Source: Bradyrhizobium sp. CIAT3101 (lineage in GTDB: Bacteria; Pseudomonadota; Alphaproteobacteria; Rhizobiales; Xanthobacteraceae). Taken from it: a stretch of 64,000 nt of DNA. Each line of letters opens with the position of its first letter. The stretch's first letter is position 1. Under the pieces are notes generated by a model. That model did not search any database. It was not told the origin of the DNA and was given only the letters and a program-made list of their open reading frames with translations. Below, piece after piece: positions 7,166 through 16,932 of this stretch. A program made the position numbers and the translations under genes. The stretch spans positions 7,585,001 to 7,649,000 of the forward strand of contig NZ_CP121634.1 in the NCBI RefSeq assembly GCF_029714945.1. The letters run 5' to 3'.

Positions 7166-9241
7166 CTATGCCGGGACGGCGGACACAGCAGGCACCATGC
7201 CGCGCGAGCGGAGGGTTTCGGACAGCGGCCGTGGCTTTCCCACCGCAAATCCCTGCGCGTAGTCCACGCCGACCTGACGCACGGCCTCCAGCAACGCCTC
7301 GCTGCCGACGAACTCGGCGATCGTCCGGATGCCCATGGTCTTGCCGAGACGGTTGACCATTTCAACGATGACACGATCCGTGTCGCTCTCGAGCATGTCC
7401 TTCACGAAGCCCCCGTCGATCTTGAGGTAATCGACCGGGAGAGACTTCAGATAAGAGAACGAGGACATTCCGCTGCCAAAGTCATCCAGCGCAAAACGAC
7501 AACCGAGGGATTTCAGCGCCAGGATAAAACGTCTCGCACTATCGAGGTTGGCGATGGCGTTCGTCTCGGTGATCTCGAAGCAAACGATGTTGCCCGGAAT
7601 ACGGCACGCGCGAATCTGGTCGCGCACGAAATCAACGAAGCTTTCGTCGCCGAGCGTCTGACCGGAGAGATTGATGCTGCAATTTGCGATACGGGCTCCG
7701 CCACCGGCGAGGTGGTTGCCGAGCAGCTTGAGCGAATTGCGGACGACCCAGCGATCCACCAGTGGCATCAGGCCGTAACGCTCCGCGGAAGGTATGAATT
7801 CCGAGGGAGGCACGACCCGGTTTTCGGTATCGCACAGCCGCAACAGGACCTCGAAGTGCGCCCCGGCGGCGGCGCGAGCCGCCTCCAGCGGCACGATATC
7901 CTGCGCGTAAAGACAGAAGCGCTGCACATCGAGCGCCTCCTGGATGCGATGCACCCACCTCATCTCGTCGATCCGCCGTTGCAGGCCAGCGTCCTCGCTG
8001 CTGTAGGCCTGGACCCGGTTGCGCCCCTTGTCCTTGGCGCCATAGCAGGCGACATCGGCGCGTCGCAATCCGTCCTCGATCGAGGCGTCGGCGTGATCGA
8101 TCCATGCAACGCCGATGCTTCCGGTGACGCCAAACGAAACTTCGCCCCAGCGAAAGCCGCCCTCCTCGATCGCCGACCTCAACCGCTCGGCCATATCGAG
8201 GGCCTGTTGGGCCTGGCAGTGATGAAGAAGAAGACCGAACTCGTCGCCGCCGAGCCTTGCAATCACGTCGCGCGAGGACACATGTCGCATCAGCAATCCG
8301 GCCAGACTGCAGAGCAGCTGGTCGCCTGCGAGATGCCCACACGTATCGTTGACGATCTTGAATTGATCGAGGTCGAGGAGGATCACGGCGTGAGGTACGT
8401 CACCCGCCTTGAATTGATCGAGCGCCGACCTCAGGCGCCGCTCGAACTCCCGGCGATTAGCCAGGCCGGTCAGCGAGTCATGCGACGCCTGCCAGGCAAG
8501 ACGCTTCTTTTCCTCGATCAGCGCTGTTTCGAACGTCGCCCGTTGCAGGACAAGCCGGCGCGTATGCCAGACAATGAGCCCGGTCAGCACCGTGACGGTG
8601 AGGAGATTGACGTAGATCAACGTCGTCTTGATGGCCCGGGCTCCCTCGCCGAGAACCCGTGAGAATGCGTTTGCCCGCGCCGACAGGGCATCGTTCAATT
8701 CATAAAGCCGGGATGACAGCGATTGCAGCCGCAATGTGTCGCCCGGATGCGTTCCGACGGCCTCCGACTTGATCGCATCTCCGAAGATCGCCAGCTCAAG
8801 CAGCATGGAATCCGTCGCAGCCCATTCGGCGATGGCCGCCTTCAGGTAGCTCACGCCGCTGAAGCGGCGGAACAACCAGATCATCTGAGGAATATCGTCG
8901 ACGTGGTTTCCTCCCTGCAGGAAACCCGCATTTGCAACCTCTAGATCCGGTTGATCCTGCTCCATCGCCAGCCGCGCGGTCCGGTCTCCGAGCGGCACTG
9001 CGAGGGCGGCCCTGTACTGGTCAAGAAGCGATTGTTGGCCCGTATACAAGTAAAGATGCAGGAAATAGACGGCGTTCTTCTGCGCACGCGACCAGGTCGC
9101 CTCGCCCGCAACGTAAGCCCGCACGGCGGACAGCACGTCGAGACTCACGCCGGCGACGAACGCCTGCAGCACGACCACGGCCACGAAGGGCGACACGAGC
9201 CTCAACAGACGATAGTAGATACGCCATCGCATCGAACTCAT
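7166..9241 (-). CDS. GGDEF-EAL cyclic-di-GMP protein with membrane sensor region
   Basis: A 691-residue inner membrane protein. Two membrane spans, near 12-32 ([17 protein letters not shown]) and near 200-220 ([18 protein letters not shown]), enclose a periplasmic sensor of about 170 residues of no family I recognise. A diguanylate cyclase domain follows (about 250-420) with an intact [11 protein letters not shown]. An EAL phosphodiesterase domain comes next (about 435-680) with [29 protein letters not shown] and the late [10 protein letters not shown]. Both active sites look complete, so it could make and degrade cyclic-di-GMP. The start at 9241 has GGAG six bases upstream. It lies 70 bases downstream of the chemoreceptor gene on the same strand. 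Confidence 0.92.
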   Translation of the reverse strand: MSSMRWRIYYRLLRLVSPFVAVVVLQAFVAGVSLDVLSAVRAYVAGEATWSRAQKNAVYFLHLYLYTGQQSLLDQYRAALAVPLGDRTARLAMEQDQPDLEVANAGFLQGGNHVDDIPQMIWLFRRFSGVSYLKAAIAEWAATDSMLLELAIFGDAIKSEAVGTHPGDTLRLQSLSSRLYELNDALSARANAFSRVLGEGARAIKTTLIYVNLLTVTVLTGLIVWHTRRLVLQRATFETALIEEKKRLAWQASHDSLTGLANRREFERRLRSALDQFKAGDVPHAVILLDLDQFKIVNDTCGHLAGDQLLCSLAGLLMRHVSSRDVIARLGGDEFGLLLHHCQAQQALDMAERLRSAIEEGGFRWGEVSFGVTGSIGVAWIDHADASIEDGLRRADVACYGAKDKGRNRVQAYSSEDAGLQRRIDEMRWVHRIQEALDVQRFCLYAQDIVPLEAARAAAGAHFEVLLRLCDTENRVVPPSEFIPSAERYGLMPLVDRWVVRNSLKLLGNHLAGGGARIANCSINLSGQTLGDESFVDFVRDQIRACRIPGNIVCFEITETNAIANLDSARRFILALKSLGCRFALDDFGSGMSSFSYLKSLPVDYLKIDGGFVKDMLESDTDRVIVEMVNRLGKTMGIRTIAEFVGSEALLEAVRQVGVDYAQGFAVGKPRPLSETLRSRGMVPAVSAVPA

Positions 9242-9311
9242 AAGTGGCTCCGCACGGCGCCATGCACGAGGACGGTCAATCCGTGGCACGACGATTTGCG
9301 AGGGGTGCGCA

Positions 9312-10979
9312 TCACGCCAGTGCGGCCGCAGCGCGCTGCATGTTGGTCGACATATCGCTCGTCACGGTGCTCTGTTCGTCCACCGCCGCCGCCGTGCTGG
9401 TCACGTATTCATTGACGTGACCGATCGCGCCGCGAATCGCGTCGAGCGCCCCGACCACGTCGCGAGATACGCTCTTCAGCGCATCGATCTCGCCCGTAAT
9501 CCGGTCGGTCGCGTGCTTGGCCTGGTTGGCGAGGCTCTTCACCTCGGAGGCGACGACGGCAAAGCCACGCCCGGCCTCGCCGGCCCTCGCCGACTCGATC
9601 GTCGCATTCAGCGCAAGCAGGTTGATCTGACCGGTAATGCTGTTGATCATCTCGATGATGCCTCCCATCTGATCGGCTGCCGTCGTGAGCCGATCGGCCT
9701 GCGCGTCGGCTGTCCCGACGTGCCCGACCGCCGCCAGGACGACCTCGCGCGACTTGACCATCGTCTCGGATATCTCCCGGATGGATGCGCTCATCTCCTC
9801 GCTTCCGGCCGCCACCGATTCAATGAGCTCCCTGGCTTCCTCTGCCTTCATGCGCGCCACGGCTTTCGCGGTGACGTCGGTGGCGTACTTCACCACCTTG
9901 AAGGGCTTTCCATTCAGATCGAGGATGGGGTTGTAGGAAGCTTCGATCCAGATCTCGCGGCCACCTTTCGCAAGTCGCTTGAACTCGCCCGCCTGGTAGG
10001 TCCCCCGGCGAAGGTTGTCCCAGAACTCGGTGTAGGCCCGCGCTGCGTGCTCTGCCGATTCAACGAAGATCCGGTGATGCTTGCCGACCACGTCCGCGAG
10101 CGAATAGCCCATCGCCTTCAGGAAGGCGTCGTTCGCCCATCTGATCGTGCCGTCCATCTCGAATTCGATCACGGCTTGCGACTTCATGATCGCGTCGATC
10201 TGGCCCCGGCTGTCCGCCGCCAGCAGCTTCTTCTCGGTCACGTCGGAGGCGAATTTGACGACCTTGAAGGGACGTCCGGCCTCGTCAAGGATGGGATTGT
10301 AGGAGGCCAGGATCCAGACCTCGCGACCGTTCTTGCCGAGCCGCTTGTATTCGCCGGAGACGAATTCGCCGCGCCTGAGCTTGGCCCAAGCGTCCGCATA
10401 GCCGGCACTCTCCCGCACCGCAGGCTCGACGAACATGCTGTGATGCCTGCCCGTGACCTCGGGCAGTGTGTAACCCATCGTGTCCAGAAAGGTGCCGTTA
10501 GCGGTGATGATGGTGCCATCCAGCTCGAACTCGATGACGGCCTGGACGCGATCAATGGCCGCCAGCTTGCCTGCGTCCTCCAGCGCCTTCATTTTCCTGG
10601 CGGTAATGTCGGTCGCGAACTTGATGACCCGGGTGGCCTTGCCGCGATCGTCCAGAACAGGATTGTAAGAGGCCTGGATCCAGACCGACCGACCATCCTT
10701 GCGTATCCGCTTGAATTCGCCGGTCTGATACTCGCCGCGATTCAGCCGGGCCCAGAAGTCCTTGTAGTCGGCCCGCTCGGCATCCGACTGCTGCATGAAG
10801 ATCCGGTGATGTTTTCCCTCGATCTCGGAGAGCGCGCCATAGCCGAGGGCATCGAGGAAGTTCTGGTTGGCCTTGACGATGGTGCCGTCGAGCCGGAATT
10901 CGATCACAGCCTGCGAGCGGGCGATCGCCTCCGTTTCAGCGAGGGAGTTTTCGAGCCTAGACTTGCGCAGTCCGAACAT
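9312..10979 (-). CDS. soluble methyl-accepting chemotaxis protein with three PAS domains
   Basis: A 555-residue chemoreceptor without membrane spans, hence cytoplasmic. Three PAS/PAC units (about 20-135, 145-260, 267-380) are close copies: each has a QAVIEF element, a KHHRIF-like element, a GEFKR/GEYKR strand, W-I-x-ASYNP-LD and a VIKFATD or VVKYATD end. This points to internal duplication; such repeats often bind haem or flavin. The signalling domain (about 390-555) carries the conserved hairpin tip, [26 protein letters not shown] read in two overlapping parts. No C-terminal CheR-docking pentapeptide is present. The start at 10979 follows GAGGGTGGAAAC. Confidence 0.93.
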   Translation of the reverse strand: MFGLRKSRLENSLAETEAIARSQAVIEFRLDGTIVKANQNFLDALGYGALSEIEGKHHRIFMQQSDAERADYKDFWARLNRGEYQTGEFKRIRKDGRSVWIQASYNPVLDDRGKATRVIKFATDITARKMKALEDAGKLAAIDRVQAVIEFELDGTIITANGTFLDTMGYTLPEVTGRHHSMFVEPAVRESAGYADAWAKLRRGEFVSGEYKRLGKNGREVWILASYNPILDEAGRPFKVVKFASDVTEKKLLAADSRGQIDAIMKSQAVIEFEMDGTIRWANDAFLKAMGYSLADVVGKHHRIFVESAEHAARAYTEFWDNLRRGTYQAGEFKRLAKGGREIWIEASYNPILDLNGKPFKVVKYATDVTAKAVARMKAEEARELIESVAAGSEEMSASIREISETMVKSREVVLAAVGHVGTADAQADRLTTAADQMGGIIEMINSITGQINLLALNATIESARAGEAGRGFAVVASEVKSLANQAKHATDRITGEIDALKSVSRDVVGALDAIRGAIGHVNEYVTSTAAAVDEQSTVTSDMSTNMQRAAAALA

Positions 10980-11249
10980 GTTTCCACCCTCGAATAAGCC
11001 AGGGCTTGTCGCCCCCGCATGCCGTTGTGGAAATCAATTAGAACTGATTCAAATCTTCAAAGCGTAAAGCCATTTCGCTAAACACGAAGTCTCCCATCGT
11101 CCCAAAACGACAGAAATTGTGCCGCTTTCGGCCCGAAGCAGGAGGTTGCCGCAAAATTTGCGCGATGGAGGACACGGGCCACGGCAGACTCTCGCGAAAT
11201 TCGCTGTCATCACTTGTCGTGTCGAGGGGGCCATGCGTGGCACGCGGCC

Positions 11250-12275
11250 TTAACGCAGCGTTGCCGTGGGCTTCATGTCGCTCGGAAAGATGAAGACGGC
11301 CCCTCGTCGCTCCAGCGCGTCACGGAGCCTCCGCGCACTCTCGGCGCCGTCGCGCGAGACCCCGTCGAGCTCTTCGAGCCTGCGAATGACCGCGATCGAG
11401 ATATCCGCGAGTTCGCTGAGCTTCTGGACCGATATCTTGAGAAGGCCGCGCGCGGCCCGAAGCTGGGCACCGGTGACCGGCCGCCCCGGATCGAGCAGGG
11501 TCCGGCCGGTTCTCTCACCGTCGATATCGAAGCTCAATCCGAGCCATTCCAGGAAGCGGCCGCTCGCGCTGCGAATCGGAGCGGCGCGGAGCCGTCGCCA
11601 GCCGCTCGAACCATCGGCGAGGCGGACGCGCGCCTCGACCTCGACCTCCTCGCGACCGCCGAGGGCTTTCTGATGAGCTTGCATGATGGTGGCGCGATCG
11701 TCCGGATGGATCCAATCCATCCAGTTGGTGCCGAGTGGCTTCGCGTCACCCGCAAAGGGCTGCAGGTGCACGACGTCCGTGACCCTGCCGTCCGCCGCCG
11801 CGGTCGTCACCGTGGCCCTCGCGAGCCGCGCCACGGCGTGAAGATGCTGTGTCCGGATATGCAGAAGATTTTGTTGGGCGCGCTGCACGGTCACGTCGGC
11901 CATCAGCACAATGAGGCCGTCAGGACTGCCACGCTCGCTGAACAGAAACTCACCGTAAGCACGGACCCATCGGATCCTCCGATCCCTCAGGATGACCCGA
12001 AAACTATCCTCGAATGAAATTCGATTCTTGAGGGCCGCATTGACCGGCGCGCGGTTGCCGCGATCGGTCGGGTGCATTCGCTCCAGCAGGGCGGCACGGG
12101 ACGGTGACACGGTACGGTCCTGATCGAACAGATCGTACATGCCCTCGGTCCAGGTCATCTGCCCGGATTGCAGGTCCACCCGACAGACGCCGATCTTCAA
12201 CTGTCGCTCCAGGAAGCGGAAGTAATTCGACGGGATCACGCCTGGCTGCGCGGAGGCCATCTCATCATTGATCAT
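11250..12275 (-). CDS. PAS-PAS-HTH regulator
   Basis: A 341-residue protein with two PAS-like regions (about 18-135 and 145-255) and a C-terminal helix-turn-helix. The first PAS has QSGQMTWTEGMYDLFDQD and the PAC-like VRAYGEFLFSERG. The second has MDWIHPDDRATIM and WRRLRAAPI. The DNA-binding region (about 268-315) reads TGAQLRAARGLLKISVQKLS then ISIAVIRRLE, an XRE-type domain in which QLRAARGLL is typical of short alphaproteobacterial regulators. A PAS sensor feeding an XRE HTH in one soluble chain is less usual than PAS-kinase or PAS-sigma-54 designs. It may respond to a small ligand or redox signal and control the adjacent chemotaxis or cyclic-di-GMP genes; that is inference. Confidence 0.8.
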   Translation of the reverse strand: MINDEMASAQPGVIPSNYFRFLERQLKIGVCRVDLQSGQMTWTEGMYDLFDQDRTVSPSRAALLERMHPTDRGNRAPVNAALKNRISFEDSFRVILRDRRIRWVRAYGEFLFSERGSPDGLIVLMADVTVQRAQQNLLHIRTQHLHAVARLARATVTTAAADGRVTDVVHLQPFAGDAKPLGTNWMDWIHPDDRATIMQAHQKALGGREEVEVEARVRLADGSSGWRRLRAAPIRSASGRFLEWLGLSFDIDGERTGRTLLDPGRPVTGAQLRAARGLLKISVQKLSELADISIAVIRRLEELDGVSRDGAESARRLRDALERRGAVFIFPSDMKPTATLR

Positions 12276-12564
12276 AGACGTCTTGCTCTTGCCTTGCGGT
12301 CAGGCATAAGTCGGCGGCTGGCTGCCCGAGCCGATCCGGCTCAGGCAACTCCCGCTTTACTGACGCGGCGCTCGCTCTTTCTTGTGATCTCGCGCCAATA
12401 TCTTGCTAATTCCGGCCAGATTTATCCGCGCAAGCGAGCCGTGCGGTCTCGCCGGTCAGGACATGACCAATGGATGAGGCTGCGCAGCGCCGGGCTGCCG
12501 CTCGAACCATTGCATGCCCCCGCGGCAGTGGCGGGTGCAGAGCCGCTCGCAATGGTCCTTCGGC

Positions 12565-13410
12565 TCACATCCCGCTCAGCCCGCTATCCACCGCCAGCGT
12601 TTGCGCGGTGACATACACGCTCTCGTCCGACAGGAAGAACAGCACCGCGTAGGCGATCTCCCAGGCGGTCGCTTGCCGGCCGAAGGGAACGTGGCCCTTG
12701 CCGCGGTTGGGGCGGCCGGCGCCGACTTCGCGGCCATTGGGGGTGTCGACGAGGCCGGGATAAACGAGGTTGGCGCGGATGCCGCGGCGCGCGCCGAGAT
12801 GGGCGATGTTGCGCATCAGGCCGCCGAGCGCGGCTTTCGACGAGTCATACACCGCCATCTGTGATCCCGCTTTCAGCGCCGCGATGGAGGAGATGAAGAC
12901 GATGGCGCCGCCCTCCTCGAAGCTCGGCATCGCCGCGCGGCAGCACAGCATCGGACCGCGGACGTTGACGTCGTAGATCCTGTTCCATTCCTCGGGGCTG
13001 ACATTGTCGAGGCCGGTCTTGCCGAAGGTGCCGATGTTCAGCACCATGCCGTCGAGGCCGCCCATGGCGCGATGCGCTTCCTCGATCATGCGCTGGACGT
13101 CCGCCTCTGACGTGACGTCCGCCGCAATGGCAAAGCCCTCGCCGCCTTCATCAGTGATGTGCTTGACCGTCTGCTGCGCGGAGGTGTGGTTGAGATCGGC
13201 GACTGCGACTTTCGCCCCTTCACGGGCGCACAAGATGCTCATGGCGCGGCCGTTACCGATCGGATCTGTCGCCGCATCGAACACCCGCTGACCGCCGCCG
13301 ACGATCAGGATGCGACGGCCCTTCAGGCGTCCCCTGCCCGGCGCTTCGCCCAACGACTCGGCGCTCGGCGGACGGACGTAACGCTCCGGCTTGCTATCGG
13401 TCTCTGCCAT
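12565..13410 (-). CDS. SDR family NAD(P)-dependent oxidoreductase
   Basis: A 281-residue short-chain dehydrogenase. The nucleotide site is RILIVGGGQRVFDAATDPIG (about 32-51), a variant of TGxxxGxG with an inserted loop. It is followed by VADLNHTSA, the NIG motif in VLNIGTFGK, and catalytic Ser-Tyr-Lys read from FISSIAALK and MAVYDSSKAAL. The C-terminus ends in the usual SDxxxYVTAQTLAVDSG. The substrate is unknown. The gene starts nine bases after the CMD-family gene on the same strand and is the third gene of a TetR-led operon. NIG replaces the usual NNAG. The unusual glycine-rich loop may change cofactor binding but is seen in some SDR subfamilies. Confidence 0.88.
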   Translation of the reverse strand: MAETDSKPERYVRPPSAESLGEAPGRGRLKGRRILIVGGGQRVFDAATDPIGNGRAMSILCAREGAKVAVADLNHTSAQQTVKHITDEGGEGFAIAADVTSEADVQRMIEEAHRAMGGLDGMVLNIGTFGKTGLDNVSPEEWNRIYDVNVRGPMLCCRAAMPSFEEGGAIVFISSIAALKAGSQMAVYDSSKAALGGLMRNIAHLGARRGIRANLVYPGLVDTPNGREVGAGRPNRGKGHVPFGRQATAWEIAYAVLFFLSDESVYVTAQTLAVDSGLSGM

Positions 13411-13419
13411 CTCAGCCGC

Positions 13420-13971
13420 CTACTTCTTGCCGCCGTCATAGACCTTCATGCCGGCCGCGGGATCGAGATCGGTTTCGGTGGCTTCGGTGACGCGCGCCAT
13501 CATCATGTAAAAGCCAAGCGCGACGATGGACTCGACGATTTCCTGGTCGCTGAAATGTTTTCGCGCGGCAGCGAAGATCGCCTCGGGAACACGGACGTTC
13601 TCGACCACCTCGCGGCCGAACTTCAGCAATGCGCGCTCCGCTTCGCTCAGTGCGACCGAGTCATAGTCGCAACGCTCCACCGCATCGACCTGGCCTTGCG
13701 TGCAGCCGACCCCGAGCGCGATCGGCACGTGCTGGCGCCATTCATAGGCGCCGCCCTCGAGCTGCGCGGCCTGGAGGATCAAGAGCTCGCGGTTGACCGC
13801 CGAGAGCTTCTGCTTGTGCAGGATCGAATTGCCGAGCCGCATCGCCGGGATCATGTTGGCCTCGGCATGGGCCATCATGCGAAAGATGTTGAGCTTGACC
13901 GGCATGCGGTCGAACGAAGCGCGGATGTCGCCGCTCGTCGTGTCCGGATCAATCAGGGGCAGCCTTGCCAC
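13420..13971 (-). CDS. carboxymuconolactone decarboxylase (CMD) family protein
   Basis: A 183-residue all-helical CMD/AhpD-fold protein. The family core EWRQHVPIALGVG (about 77-89) and the later LLKFGREVVENVRV are clear. The CxxC pair of peroxidase-type AhpD is absent, which fits the decarboxylase-like or uncharacterised branch; such proteins often accompany aromatic or cyclic acid catabolism. The chosen start is GTG at 13971 because GGGAGAAACGC lies just upstream. It overlaps the end of the TetR gene by 23 bases, so the two are probably translationally linked. An ATG at 14019 would add 16 basic residues. Confidence 0.83.
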   Translation of the reverse strand: MARLPLIDPDTTSGDIRASFDRMPVKLNIFRMMAHAEANMIPAMRLGNSILHKQKLSAVNRELLILQAAQLEGGAYEWRQHVPIALGVGCTQGQVDAVERCDYDSVALSEAERALLKFGREVVENVRVPEAIFAAARKHFSDQEIVESIVALGFYMMMARVTEATETDLDPAAGMKVYDGGKK

Positions 13972-14650
13972 GCGTTTCTCCCTTGGTTTTTCGTTTCTTG
14001 TTGTCGTCGGTCCCGCCATCCGCCGCGATCAGCGACAGGAAGAAGGCGAGATAGCGCTCGATCGCCTCGATCACCTTCGGCCGCGGCGACGGCGCCGCGC
14101 CCATCACGTAATGTTCGAGGCGGATATAGATGAGGCCGGCGGCGAACAACCGGGCGGTCTCGCGCGGATCCGGCGTCTTGACCAGGCCGGCGAGCGCAAA
14201 GCCGCGAAAATAGTCCGTCATCATGCTCTGCTCGCGCGCATAGAAATGATCGGCGAACTTGGCGCGGATGCCGGGCACGCGATTACGCTCGGCCGTGATG
14301 ACCTTCTGGAACTGGTGCTCGCGCGGGTCGGACCATTGCTCGACGAGGTCCAGTGCGAACTGCCGGCAGAACGCGGCGGGCTGGCGCGCGAGCTGCTTGT
14401 AGCGCGGCTCCTCCAGCCGGCTCGCGGAGCTTGCCGGGCCGTGCTCACTGACGATCGCTTCCAGGATCGCGGCCTTGCCGGCGAAATGATTGTACAGGCT
14501 GCTCTCGCGGATGCCGACGCGGCGTGCCAGCTCGCGCATCGAGGCGCCGCCATAGCCGCTCTGCGCGAACAGGTTGAGCGCCTCGGTGAGAATGCGCTCG
14601 CGGGTCGTGGGCGCAGCCGCTTCCGCCGCGCTGGAGGTGGTGAGAGCCAT
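13949..14650 (-). CDS. TetR family transcriptional regulator
   Basis: A 233-residue repressor-type protein. The N-terminal HTH (about 17-62) reads RERILTEALNLFAQSGYGGA, then SMRELARRVGIRESSLYNHF, matching TetR closely. The ligand-binding C-terminal domain is variable, and the tail is Lys/Arg-rich (DNKKRKTKGETRGK). Its gene begins eight bases from a pair of palindromes, so autoregulation and control of the divergent receptor operon are likely. The ligand is unknown; by analogy it would be a substrate or CoA thioester of the pathway encoded on either side. Confidence 0.93.
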   Translation of the reverse strand: MALTTSSAAEAAAPTTRERILTEALNLFAQSGYGGASMRELARRVGIRESSLYNHFAGKAAILEAIVSEHGPASSASRLEEPRYKQLARQPAAFCRQFALDLVEQWSDPREHQFQKVITAERNRVPGIRAKFADHFYAREQSMMTDYFRGFALAGLVKTPDPRETARLFAAGLIYIRLEHYVMGAAPSPRPKVIEAIERYLAFFLSLIAADGGTDDNKKRKTKGETRGKAAPD

Positions 14651-14657
14651 GCGGCTT

Positions 14658-14705
14658 GACTAACGAACGATCGTTCGCTAGTCAAGCGTACGAACGATCG
14701 TTCGT
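14658..14705. promoter_or_regulatory. two palindromic operators, probable TetR sites
   Basis: Two copies of CGAACGATCGTTCG occur at 14664-14677 and 14691-14704. The first is extended by GACTA/TAGTC arms (14658-14683, one mismatched pair); the second extends to ACGAACGATCGTTCGT (14690-14705). Their centres are 27 bases apart. They lie between the TetR start (14650) and the divergent receptor start (14818), where a dimeric TetR protein would cover both promoters. Confidence 0.85.
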
Positions 14706-14817
14706 TTTGCCAGTCTGGCGGCGACGGTCGCGGCCCGCAAGCCTCGCGTGGCCACTGTTCTCGCGTTTCAACTCCGCTCCCTAGAGAAGCGGAGAGCAAA
14801 TTTGGGGAGACGACCTC

Positions 14818-16023
14818 ATGGCGCGCTTTGCCCGCCTTCGCCTTGCCGCGGCCTGCGTTCTGCTGCTCGCAGCCAGCACCGCCTCTGCCCAAACCGCAAA
14901 ATACGATCCCGGCGCCGACGACAAGACGATCAAGATCGGCACCACGGCGCCGCTGAGCGGCCCGGTCTCCGCCTTCGCGCAAATCGCGAAGTCGGCGGAA
15001 GCGTATTTCCGCAAGGTCAACGACGATGGCGGCATCAACGGACGGCGCATCCAGATGATCATCGCCGATGATGCCTACAGCCCGCCGAAGACGGTGGAGC
15101 AGACGCGGAAGCTGGTCGAGAGCGACGAAGTGCTGCTGATCTTCGGCGGCGTCGGCACGCCGACCAACAGCGCCGTGCACAAATATCTCAACGACCGCAA
15201 GGTGCCGCAGCTCTTCCTCGGCTCGGGCGCGGCGAAGTGGGACGATCCCAAGAACTTCCCGTGGACCGTCGGCTGGCAGCCGACTTATCGCGACGAGGCG
15301 ATCGCCTACGCCAAATACATCAAGGCGAGCCACGCCAATGCGAAGATCGGCGTGCTCTACCAGAACGACGATCTCGGCAAGGACTATCTGAAGGCGCTCG
15401 AGGAAGGGCTCGGCGGCGGCGAGGCGATCGTCGCGCGCGCGGCCTATGAGACTTCGGCACCGACGGTCGATACCCAGATCCTGCAATTGAAGACTGCCGG
15501 CGCTGACGTCGTACTGGTCGCGGCCACGCCGAAATTCGCGGCGCAGGCAATCCGAAAGATCGGCGAGATCGGCTGGAAGCCCACGACCATCGTCTCCAAC
15601 GTCTCGGCCTCGATCAGCGGCGTGCTGGAGCCGGCCGGCAAGGACAATTCCACCGGCGTCATCTCCAGTCAGTATCTGAAGGACGCGACCGATCCGGCCA
15701 ACAAGGATGATGCCGGCTACAAGGAATGGGCCGCCTTCATGGACAAGTATCTGCCTGACGCCAACAAGAACGACTGGCTCAACGTCTATGGCTACACCAT
15801 CGCACAGACGCTGGTGACGGTGCTGAAGGCGGCCGGCAACGACCCCACCCGCGCCAATGTGATGAAGCAGGCGACAAGCCTGAAGGACGTGCATCTGCCG
15901 ATGTTGATCAACGGCACCGCCGTGAACAACGCGCCCGACCACTACACGCCGATGACGAGCCTCCAGCTCATCCGCTTCGACGGTACGCGCTGGGTGCCGT
16001 TCGGCGACCTCCTGAAGAACTAA
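14818..16023 (+). CDS. ABC transporter substrate-binding protein, Liv (PBP type I) family
   Basis: A 401-residue receptor with the signal peptide MARFARLRLAAACVLLLAAS ending near SAQ. The mature part shows KIGTTAPLSGPVSAFAQIAK, NDDGGINGRRIQMI, DDAYSPPKTVEQTRKLVESD and GVLYQNDDLGKDYL, the standard type I fold. It is clearly paralogous to the receptor at 23945 (shared DDAYSP-KTVEQTR-LVESDEVL), a subgroup often linked to aromatic or aliphatic acid uptake. The start follows GGGGAGACGACCTC. It heads a four-gene plus-strand run (receptor, hydrolase, Bug receptor, VOC) with no permease, so it must borrow transport subunits encoded elsewhere. Likely repressed by the TetR protein through the operators just upstream. 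Confidence 0.9.
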   Translation: MARFARLRLAAACVLLLAASTASAQTAKYDPGADDKTIKIGTTAPLSGPVSAFAQIAKSAEAYFRKVNDDGGINGRRIQMIIADDAYSPPKTVEQTRKLVESDEVLLIFGGVGTPTNSAVHKYLNDRKVPQLFLGSGAAKWDDPKNFPWTVGWQPTYRDEAIAYAKYIKASHANAKIGVLYQNDDLGKDYLKALEEGLGGGEAIVARAAYETSAPTVDTQILQLKTAGADVVLVAATPKFAAQAIRKIGEIGWKPTTIVSNVSASISGVLEPAGKDNSTGVISSQYLKDATDPANKDDAGYKEWAAFMDKYLPDANKNDWLNVYGYTIAQTLVTVLKAAGNDPTRANVMKQATSLKDVHLPMLINGTAVNNAPDHYTPMTSLQLIRFDGTRWVPFGDLLKN

Positions 16024-16026
16024 AGC

Positions 16027-16920
16027 ATGCGGCAGGTGACGATCGGCAGTATGCGGGTTGACCTCGTCAGCGAGATCCCTTCGCTTGCCTTCGACAGAAA
16101 GTGGCTGTTCGCCAATGTCACCGACGAGGTGATTGCGGCGAACCGCGACTGGCTCGATCATCGCTATATCGAGCCCGAGACCGGCCGCTTTATCCTCAGC
16201 CATCACTCCTACCTGGTTCGCACGCCGCGCTGGACCGCGATCGTCGACACCTGCTGCGGCAATCACAAGAAGCGGCCGCGCGTGCCGGTGTGGAACGACC
16301 TCAACCAGCCGTATCTGGAAAACCTGCAGGCGTTGGGCGTTGCGCCCGAACAGGTCGACTTCGTGATGTGCACGCACCTGCATGTCGATCACGTCGGCTG
16401 GAATACGCGCCTCATCGACGGAAGCTGGGTGCCGACCTTCCCCAATGCGCGCTATCTGATGGGGCGCGAGGAGTACCGGCATTTTGAGACCGTACACAAG
16501 GCGGGGCCGAAGAGCCCGGTGAACCACGGCTCGTTCGAGGACTCCGTGCTGCCGGTGGTTGCGGCCGGCCTTGCCGAATTCGTCGAGACCGATCATCACC
16601 TGTTTGGCGATCGCGACGCTGCCTTGCGCTTCGCGCCGGCGCCGGGCCACACCGCCGGCAACATGCCGATCCATCTCAACGGCGGCCACGATCACGCGGT
16701 CATGTCGGGCGACGTAATCCATCATCCGATCCAGTGCGCGGCGCCGTGGCTCTCGAATGCCGCCGATGTCGATCCGGCGGCCGCCGTCGCGACCCGGATG
16801 GCGCTGCTGGAAGAGCTCGCGGATACGCCGAGCTATCTGCTCACCGGCCATTTTCCGTCGCCGACTGCGGGACGCGTGACCCGACACGGAGACGCCTACA
16901 GATTTCGTTTTTGGGAATAG
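16027..16920 (+). CDS. MBL-fold metallo-hydrolase
   Basis: A 297-residue metallo-beta-lactamase-fold enzyme of the lactonase/hydrolase type. The zinc motif THLHVDHVGW (about 116-125) gives the HxHxDH ligands, PGHTAGNMPIHL (about 212-223) the third-site histidine, SGDVIHHP the bridging aspartate, and LLTGHFPSP the final histidine. No signal peptide is present. It starts three bases after the receptor stop. Similar enzymes open lactones or hydrolyse esters or thioesters; together with the VOC, SDR and CMD proteins nearby it suggests degradation of a cyclic compound. Confidence 0.9.
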   Translation: MRQVTIGSMRVDLVSEIPSLAFDRKWLFANVTDEVIAANRDWLDHRYIEPETGRFILSHHSYLVRTPRWTAIVDTCCGNHKKRPRVPVWNDLNQPYLENLQALGVAPEQVDFVMCTHLHVDHVGWNTRLIDGSWVPTFPNARYLMGREEYRHFETVHKAGPKSPVNHGSFEDSVLPVVAAGLAEFVETDHHLFGDRDAALRFAPAPGHTAGNMPIHLNGGHDHAVMSGDVIHHPIQCAAPWLSNAADVDPAAAVATRMALLEELADTPSYLLTGHFPSPTAGRVTRHGDAYRFRFWE

Positions 16921-16932
16921 GGGAATGCCGTC

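Noticed and set aside
9284..9299. Sigma-54-like TGGCAC with TTTGC
   Set aside because: GG and GC are 11 rather than 10 bases apart and no plus-strand gene follows.
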